Below, piece by piece: positions 48,476-52,898 of a stretch of DNA of 52,898 nucleotides (position 1 is its first letter; every line of letters begins with the position of its first letter). The notes below the pieces were generated by a model. The model was not told the DNA's origin, did not search any database, and worked only from the letters and a program-made list of their open reading frames with translations. The DNA is taken from NCBI GenBank assembly GCA_021788095.1, contig JAJYLB010000028.1:1-52898 (forward strand), read 5' to 3'. Origin of the DNA: Acidobacteriota bacterium (GTDB lineage Bacteria; Acidobacteriota; Terriglobia; Acidiferrales; UBA7541). Position numbers and translations under genes: made by a program.

Positions 48476-49201
48476 ATGGGAACACTTCGGGGCGTCGATT
48501 TACATAAGGCGTATCGCGGCCGTAAGGTCGTGGACGACGTGGACCTGGAGATCGAGCAACGCGAAGTCGTGGGACTGCTCGGGCCCAACGGCGCGGGGAA
48601 AACGACCACATTCTACATTTTGGTGGGGCTCACCAGGGCCGACTCCGGCCAGGTCTTGCTGGACGGGGAAGACATCAGCGCGCTGCCCATGTACGTCCGG
48701 GCGCGCCGGGGCATCAGCTACCTTCCGCAGGAGCCTTCCGTTTTCCGAAAGCTTACGGTCGAGGAGAACCTCGTGGCGGTGCTGGAGACGCTCTCGCTAG
48801 GGCCCGCGCAGCGGCGCGACCGGCTCGAGGAGTTGCTGGCGCAAATGGGACTCGAAACGGTTCGCAGGAACCGCGCGCACACGCTCTCCGGCGGGGAGCG
48901 GCGGCGGCTCGAGATCGCCCGGTCGCTCGTGCTCGAGCCTTCCTTCCTGCTGCTGGACGAGCCGTTTTCGGGAATCGATCCCGTGACCGTCACCGACGTC
49001 CAGAAGATCATTCGGGACCTCAGCCAAACGGGCATCGGAGTGCTCGTCACCGACCACAACGTCCGCGAAACCTTGCGCGTGACCCATCGCGCGTACATTA
49101 TCAACGAGGGGCGCATCTTCCGCGGCGGCACGCCCGCCGAGTTGAGCGCCGATCCCGATGTGCGGCGCATCTACTTGGGAGAAAGTTTTAGCCTGAACTA
49201 G
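48476..49201 (+). CDS. lptB: LPS export ABC ATPase LptB
   Basis: This is the cytoplasmic ATPase of the LptB2FGC LPS extractor, 241 residues. Walker A is [17 protein letters not shown], the Q-loop is [19 protein letters not shown] (family-typical), the signature is [17 protein letters not shown], Walker B is [13 protein letters not shown] and the switch is [23 protein letters not shown]. The strong match to LptB rather than to other ATPases comes from [14 protein letters not shown] and DHNVRETL. It follows the LptC/A-like gene by 6 bp and precedes rpoN by 6 bp, a classical lptA-lptB-rpoN order. Confidence 0.97.
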   Translation: MGTLRGVDLHKAYRGRKVVDDVDLEIEQREVVGLLGPNGAGKTTTFYILVGLTRADSGQVLLDGEDISALPMYVRARRGISYLPQEPSVFRKLTVEENLVAVLETLSLGPAQRRDRLEELLAQMGLETVRRNRAHTLSGGERRRLEIARSLVLEPSFLLLDEPFSGIDPVTVTDVQKIIRDLSQTGIGVLVTDHNVRETLRVTHRAYIINEGRIFRGGTPAELSADPDVRRIYLGESFSLN

Positions 49202-49207
49202 ACAGCC

Positions 49208-50647
49208 ATGAGCATGCTCCAGCCCAAATTGCATCTGAAGGTGGCGCAGAGGCAGATCCTCACGCCCAGTCTGGTGCAGATGGTGAGCGTGCTGGCCCTG
49301 AACCAACTCGAGTTGCGGGAGATGATCAACCAGGAAATCACCGCCAATCCCGTGCTCGAGGAGTTGGGCGAAGACGGCATGGTCGCCGAAAAATACACCG
49401 ACGAAGCGTTCCTAAAGCAGGAAACGGAGAAGATACCGGAAACCGAGGCCCCGAATCCTTTCGACGAATTCGACGTCAGCGCCTTTTTCAATCAGTATTT
49501 GGGCAGCGCCGGCGAAGCCAATTTCCGCGAACGCGAGCAGATTGAGAAGCCCTCTTTCGAGCAGTTCGTCAGCTCGCCGCGCAGGCTCGCCGACCACCTC
49601 ACCTGGCAGTTGGGCTCCTCCCCGCTGGACGAGCGAACGGCGGAAGTGGCGGACGAGATCATTGGGAATCTCGACGAGAATGGCTACCTCTCGGCCACGC
49701 TCGAGGAGATCGCCCAGGCCGGTCCGTTCACTCTCGAGGAAGTGGAGAAGGGCCTGGCCGCCGTGCAGCAATGCGATCCGCCGGGGGTGGGGGCGCGGAA
49801 CCTGCGGGAATGCCTCCTGCTCCAGCTCCGCCTGCTCGATCCGGAAAACACGCTGGCGCAGCAGATCGTCTCCGATCATCTCAAGCATCTGCAAACGAGC
49901 CAACTGCGCGAGATCGCCCGGGCGCTGAACCGGCCGGTGGACCTCGTCAAGCGCGCCGTCGAGACGATCCGGAAACTCGACCCGCGGCCGGGGTTGCGGT
50001 ACAACGCCACCGAGCCGCGCCTGGTCGAGCCCGACGTCTATTTCCGGAAAGTGGGCGAGGAGTGGCAGGCGTTGCTCAATGAGGACGACATCCCTCAGCT
50101 CCGCATCAGTCCGACCTACAGCCGGCTGGTGGCGAGGGGCGCCGCCGAGCGCGAGGTACGCGACTACGTGCGGGAGCGGCTGGCGGCGGCGATGCAGTTG
50201 ATGAAGAACATCGAGCAGCGCCGGCACACGATTCTGCGGGTATGCGAAGCGATCATCCGCCGGCAGAGCGATTGCCTGGAATACGGCATGGACCACCTGA
50301 AGCCGATGATGATCAAGGAAGTGGCCGAAGACGTGGGCGTGCATCCCTCCACGGTCAGCCGCGCCGTCTCGAGCAAGTACGCGCACACCCCGCACGGCGT
50401 GCGCGAGCTGCGCGAGTTCTTTTCCGAGTCGGTGAAGGGCCCGCAAGGCTACCGGATCGCCTTGTTCACCCTCAAGCGCCGGGTGCGGAAGATGATCGAG
50501 GAGGAAGACGCGGCGCATCCGCTCACCGACGACCAGATCGCCAAGCGGCTGGACGGCGAGGGCATCCGCGTGACCCGCCGTACCATCGCCAAGTACCGCG
50601 AAGACATGCGCATCCCCAGCACGCATCAGCGCCGGGTCAAGCCCTGA
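49208..50647 (+). CDS. rpoN: RNA polymerase sigma-54 factor
   Basis: This 479-residue sigma-N recognises -24/-12 promoters with the help of enhancer-binding ATPases. Region I is Gln/Leu-rich (LHLKVAQRQILTPSLVQMVSVLALNQLEL). The core-binding region follows with DENGYLSATLEEIA and QQCDPPGVGARNLRECLLLQL. The HTH (IKEVAEDVGVHPSTVSRAVSSKYAHTPHGV) and the RpoN box (VTRRTIAKYREDMRIPST, family ARRTVAKYRE) are intact. The length is standard. It belongs to the lptB-rpoN-rapZ operon. Confidence 0.98.
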   Translation: MSMLQPKLHLKVAQRQILTPSLVQMVSVLALNQLELREMINQEITANPVLEELGEDGMVAEKYTDEAFLKQETEKIPETEAPNPFDEFDVSAFFNQYLGSAGEANFREREQIEKPSFEQFVSSPRRLADHLTWQLGSSPLDERTAEVADEIIGNLDENGYLSATLEEIAQAGPFTLEEVEKGLAAVQQCDPPGVGARNLRECLLLQLRLLDPENTLAQQIVSDHLKHLQTSQLREIARALNRPVDLVKRAVETIRKLDPRPGLRYNATEPRLVEPDVYFRKVGEEWQALLNEDDIPQLRISPTYSRLVARGAAEREVRDYVRERLAAAMQLMKNIEQRRHTILRVCEAIIRRQSDCLEYGMDHLKPMMIKEVAEDVGVHPSTVSRAVSSKYAHTPHGVRELREFFSESVKGPQGYRIALFTLKRRVRKMIEEEDAAHPLTDDQIAKRLDGEGIRVTRRTIAKYREDMRIPSTHQRRVKP

Positions 50648-50661
50648 GGCCCGGAACGGCG

Positions 50662-51546
50662 GTGAAACGCCAGCGTCCCAGCGCCGACCGGCGGCTCGTC
50701 ATCCTCACCGGACTCAGCGGTTCGGGAAAGGGCACCACCCTCAAGGTGTTCGAGGACCTGGGCTTCTACTGCGTGGACAACCTTCCCGTCGACCTGATTC
50801 CCACTCTCAGCGAACTGGCGATGCGCGGCGGGCGCGAGTACCAGCGCATGGCGCTGTTGGTGGACGCGCGGGAAGGCGGCAGCTTGAAGCGCCTGCCGGC
50901 GCTGTACCGGCGCCTGGGCCGCCAATACCCCAGCACGCTGGTGTTCGTCGAGGCGAGCGATGAGGCGCTGTTGCGCCGCTTCAGCGAGACGCGCCGTCCC
51001 CATCCGCTCGGCGGCGGCGGATCGATTCGGGAGGGAATCCGGCGCGAGCGGCAACTGATGGCGCCGATCCGCCGGGCCGCGCCGGTGGTGATCGATACCA
51101 CCCGCTTCAACGTTCACGAGCTGCGCCAGTTCGTCGCCGATCGCTTCCAAAGCGCGGAGCAGCGGCCCATGCTGATCTCGGTGGTGAGTTTCGGCTACCG
51201 GTTCGGAATTCCCACCGACGCCGATCTCGTCTTCGACGTGCGCTTCCTCCCGAATCCGCATTTCGTGGCCGAGTTGCGGCCGTATTCGGGCAAGGAGAAG
51301 CGCGTGGCGCGCTACGTGCTTTCCTTCCGCCAGGCGCGCGGGTTCCTGCGCCGGGTGGAAGACCTGCTCGGCTACCTGATTCCGCGCTACATCGACGAGG
51401 GAAAGAGTTATTTGACCATCGCGTTCGGCTGCACGGGAGGCCGGCACCGTTCCGTGGTGTTGGGGGAAGTGGTGGCGAAGCGCCTGGCGGCTCGCGGCCT
51501 GACGGCGAAGGTGATCCACCGGGATATCGATCGCGGCGTGGCTTGA
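50662..51546 (+). CDS. rapZ: RNase adapter / nucleotide-binding protein RapZ
   Basis: This protein of the RapZ (YvcJ) family has 294 residues. P-loop GLSGSGKGTTLKVFEDLGFYCVDNLPVDLIP (Walker A GLSGSGKG) is followed by LVDAREGG, FSETRRPHPLGGGGSI, IDTTRFNVHELRQFV, VSFGYRFGIPTDADLVFDVRFLPNPHF and the C-terminal IAFGCTGGRHRSVVLGE. In E. coli RapZ controls GlmS through small RNAs, while in other bacteria the role is less clear. It starts at a GTG at 50662, 14 bp after rpoN. The usual intervening hpf and ptsN genes are missing. Confidence 0.96.
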   Translation: MKRQRPSADRRLVILTGLSGSGKGTTLKVFEDLGFYCVDNLPVDLIPTLSELAMRGGREYQRMALLVDAREGGSLKRLPALYRRLGRQYPSTLVFVEASDEALLRRFSETRRPHPLGGGGSIREGIRRERQLMAPIRRAAPVVIDTTRFNVHELRQFVADRFQSAEQRPMLISVVSFGYRFGIPTDADLVFDVRFLPNPHFVAELRPYSGKEKRVARYVLSFRQARGFLRRVEDLLGYLIPRYIDEGKSYLTIAFGCTGGRHRSVVLGEVVAKRLAARGLTAKVIHRDIDRGVA

Positions 51547-51572
51547 CGTTTCGGAGGGCGGTTCGCACGAGT

Positions 51573-52898
51573 GTGGCGAGTTTGAGAAAATCCGCGGAGT
51601 ATCGGCGGCTCCTGGGCTACGCCCGTCCCTACCGCTGGATGATCTTCGGCGCGGCCGCGCTGATGTGCGTGGTGGGGATGTCGGAGGGTCTGGTCGCGCT
51701 CATGATCAAGCCGCTCTTCGACTTGGTGCTCCGGCCAAACGTCACCGCCACCGACATCAAACTCTTCACGATTCCCGGGACCGCCCACACCGTCTATCTG
51801 AACTCCTTCCTGCCGCATTCGGTGCATTACATCTGGTCGGTCTTCGCGATGGGGCTGGTGGCGATCTATCTCATCAAGGGACTGGCGCAGGTGGCGGGCG
51901 ACTTGATGGTGCAATACGCCGGGCTTTCGGCGGTCACCGACCTGCGCAACGAGGTCTACGGCCGGCTGGTCTATCAACCCATCGGGTTTTTCCAGGATCA
52001 GGGCACCGGGCGCCTGGTCTCGGCGGTGATCAACGATATCGAGCGCATTCGCAGCGCCTATTCGGAATGGCTGGCCGATTTCCTCCGCCAGGTTTTCACC
52101 ATGATCTTCCTGATGGCGGCGCTCCTGTACCTCAACTGGCGGATGGCGCTCGCCTCGACGCTCCTGCTGCCGCTGTTGATTTGGCCGGTGGGCCGGCTGG
52201 GGCGGCGGATACGGCGGTCGGTGGAGAAGAGCCAGCGGAAGCTGGGCGAATTGAGCCACCTTCTTCACGAAACCGCTACGGGCAATCGCATCGTGAAGGC
52301 GTTTGGCATGGAGCGGTTCGAGATCGAGAAGTTCCGGCAAGCGGCGCGGCGGCTGCTGCAAGAGAACATGCGCTGGGTGAGCGCGTATTCGGTGAACGGG
52401 CCGATGATGGAGCTGCTGGGCGCGGTCGTAGTGTGCCTGATCGTGCTCTTCGCCAGAGACGCGATTCGCCATGGAACGATGACGGCGGGCGCGGTGCTGG
52501 CCTTCGCCTACGTGCTGCTGCGGGTTTCCACCCCGGTCAAGCGGCTGGGCGGCATCTACCAGCACTTCCAGCTCGCGCTGGGGGCGTCGCGGCAGGTATT
52601 TGGCTTTCTGGACCTGCGCGAGGAAAGCGTCGAGCGGGCGGGCGCGCGGGAACTGCCGCGGTTTTCGCAACAGGTGGAATTCGATAGCGTCGGCTTCGGC
52701 TACGAGCACGGACCCGCGGTGCTGAAGAATATCCACCTGACGGCGCGGCGGGGCGAGGTGATCGCGATCGTTGGGCTCTCGGGCGCGGGGAAGAGCACCC
52801 TGGTGAATCTGCTGCCGCGCTTTTACGACCCGACCGAGGGAGCGATCCGGATCGACGGCATCGACACGCGGGAGGTGACGCTGCGCACGCTCCGCGAG
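51573..52898 (+). CDS. ABC exporter of MsbA type, 3' truncated by window edge
   Basis: This is a half-transporter with an N-terminal membrane domain (about residues 20-320) and the start of an ATPase domain. Membrane segments include YRWMIFGAAALMCVVGMSEGL, YIWSVFAMGLVAIYLIKGLAQ, FTMIFLMAALLYLNW and MELLGAVVVCLIVLFA. The coupling helix shows HLLHETATGNRIVKAFGME, a sequence typical of MsbA/lipid flippases. Walker A is VGLSGAGKSTLVNLLPRFYDPTEG. The gene continues beyond 52898. Its position after rapZ, in an LPS-export cluster, supports lipid A flipping. The start is a GTG at 51573. Confidence 0.9.
   Translation, partial: MASLRKSAEYRRLLGYARPYRWMIFGAAALMCVVGMSEGLVALMIKPLFDLVLRPNVTATDIKLFTIPGTAHTVYLNSFLPHSVHYIWSVFAMGLVAIYLIKGLAQVAGDLMVQYAGLSAVTDLRNEVYGRLVYQPIGFFQDQGTGRLVSAVINDIERIRSAYSEWLADFLRQVFTMIFLMAALLYLNWRMALASTLLLPLLIWPVGRLGRRIRRSVEKSQRKLGELSHLLHETATGNRIVKAFGMERFEIEKFRQAARRLLQENMRWVSAYSVNGPMMELLGAVVVCLIVLFARDAIRHGTMTAGAVLAFAYVLLRVSTPVKRLGGIYQHFQLALGASRQVFGFLDLREESVERAGARELPRFSQQVEFDSVGFGYEHGPAVLKNIHLTARRGEVIAIVGLSGAGKSTLVNLLPRFYDPTEGAIRIDGIDTREVTLRTLRE

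Overview
This 52.9 kb window is GC-rich chromosomal DNA, most likely from an acidobacterium (Solibacteres/Bryobacterales-like). That placement is inference. It rests on a Gram-negative lipid A and LPS-export gene set, a VWFA-related secreted protein of the type common in Acidobacteria, a YtrA-type GntR/ABC operon, an RpoN/RapZ block, and very heavy seeding with short dispersed palindromes. No ribosomal marker is present to settle it.

Layout. 1-840: the trailing end of a CRISPR array (10 repeats visible, entering from beyond the left edge, no cas genes here). Its last units decay into truncated repeats separated by a dispersed genomic palindrome. 907-10630, minus strand: AMMECR1, pgsA, a dienelactone-hydrolase-like enzyme, hflX, then a tightly overlapping set (lpxI, Gfo/Idh/MocA oxidoreductase, TonB-like protein, a 31-codon membrane peptide, miaA), plus fabZ-lpxA. 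10779-21470: a MarR-type regulator (+), then minus-strand genes: secreted M28 peptidase, PhzF, M48 peptidase, phosphohexomutase, manC, manA, aspartate-type aminotransferase, coaD and a VOC protein. manA, the mutase and manC together could make GDP-mannose from fructose-6-P. 21787-28252, plus strand: a complete ISC iron-sulfur operon (iscR S U A, hscB, hscA, fdx, iscX) with a recognisable promoter and operator. 28477-29936: tRNA-Glu(UUC), a YcxB-like membrane protein and a hicBA-type toxin-antitoxin pair bracketed by direct repeats. 30213-36094, minus: a secreted set (matrixin-like protease, small exported protein, Ig-repeat lipoprotein) and a FecR-domain protein with its own terminator. 36203-40004: SDR epimerase, a MoaD-MoaE fusion, a VWA protein and an inositol monophosphatase. 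40560-43378: a GntR-regulated ABC exporter. 43517-44169: a Phd/VapC pair. 44545-45669: PadR and a beta-barrel protein. 45914 to the right edge, plus: a very large LptC/LptA-like protein, lptB, rpoN, rapZ and a truncated msbA-like gene.

Two genome-wide traits stand out. First, genes are packed with ATGA/GTGA stop-start overlaps at more than a dozen junctions, implying translationally coupled operons. Second, nearly every gap carries dispersed repeats, and some of the same palindromes lie in frame inside genes (three near-identical 28-bp copies in the lptC/A-like gene, with hairpins also in manA and manC) and inside the decaying CRISPR end. This resembles the Rickettsia palindromic element phenomenon and is the most unusual thing in the window.
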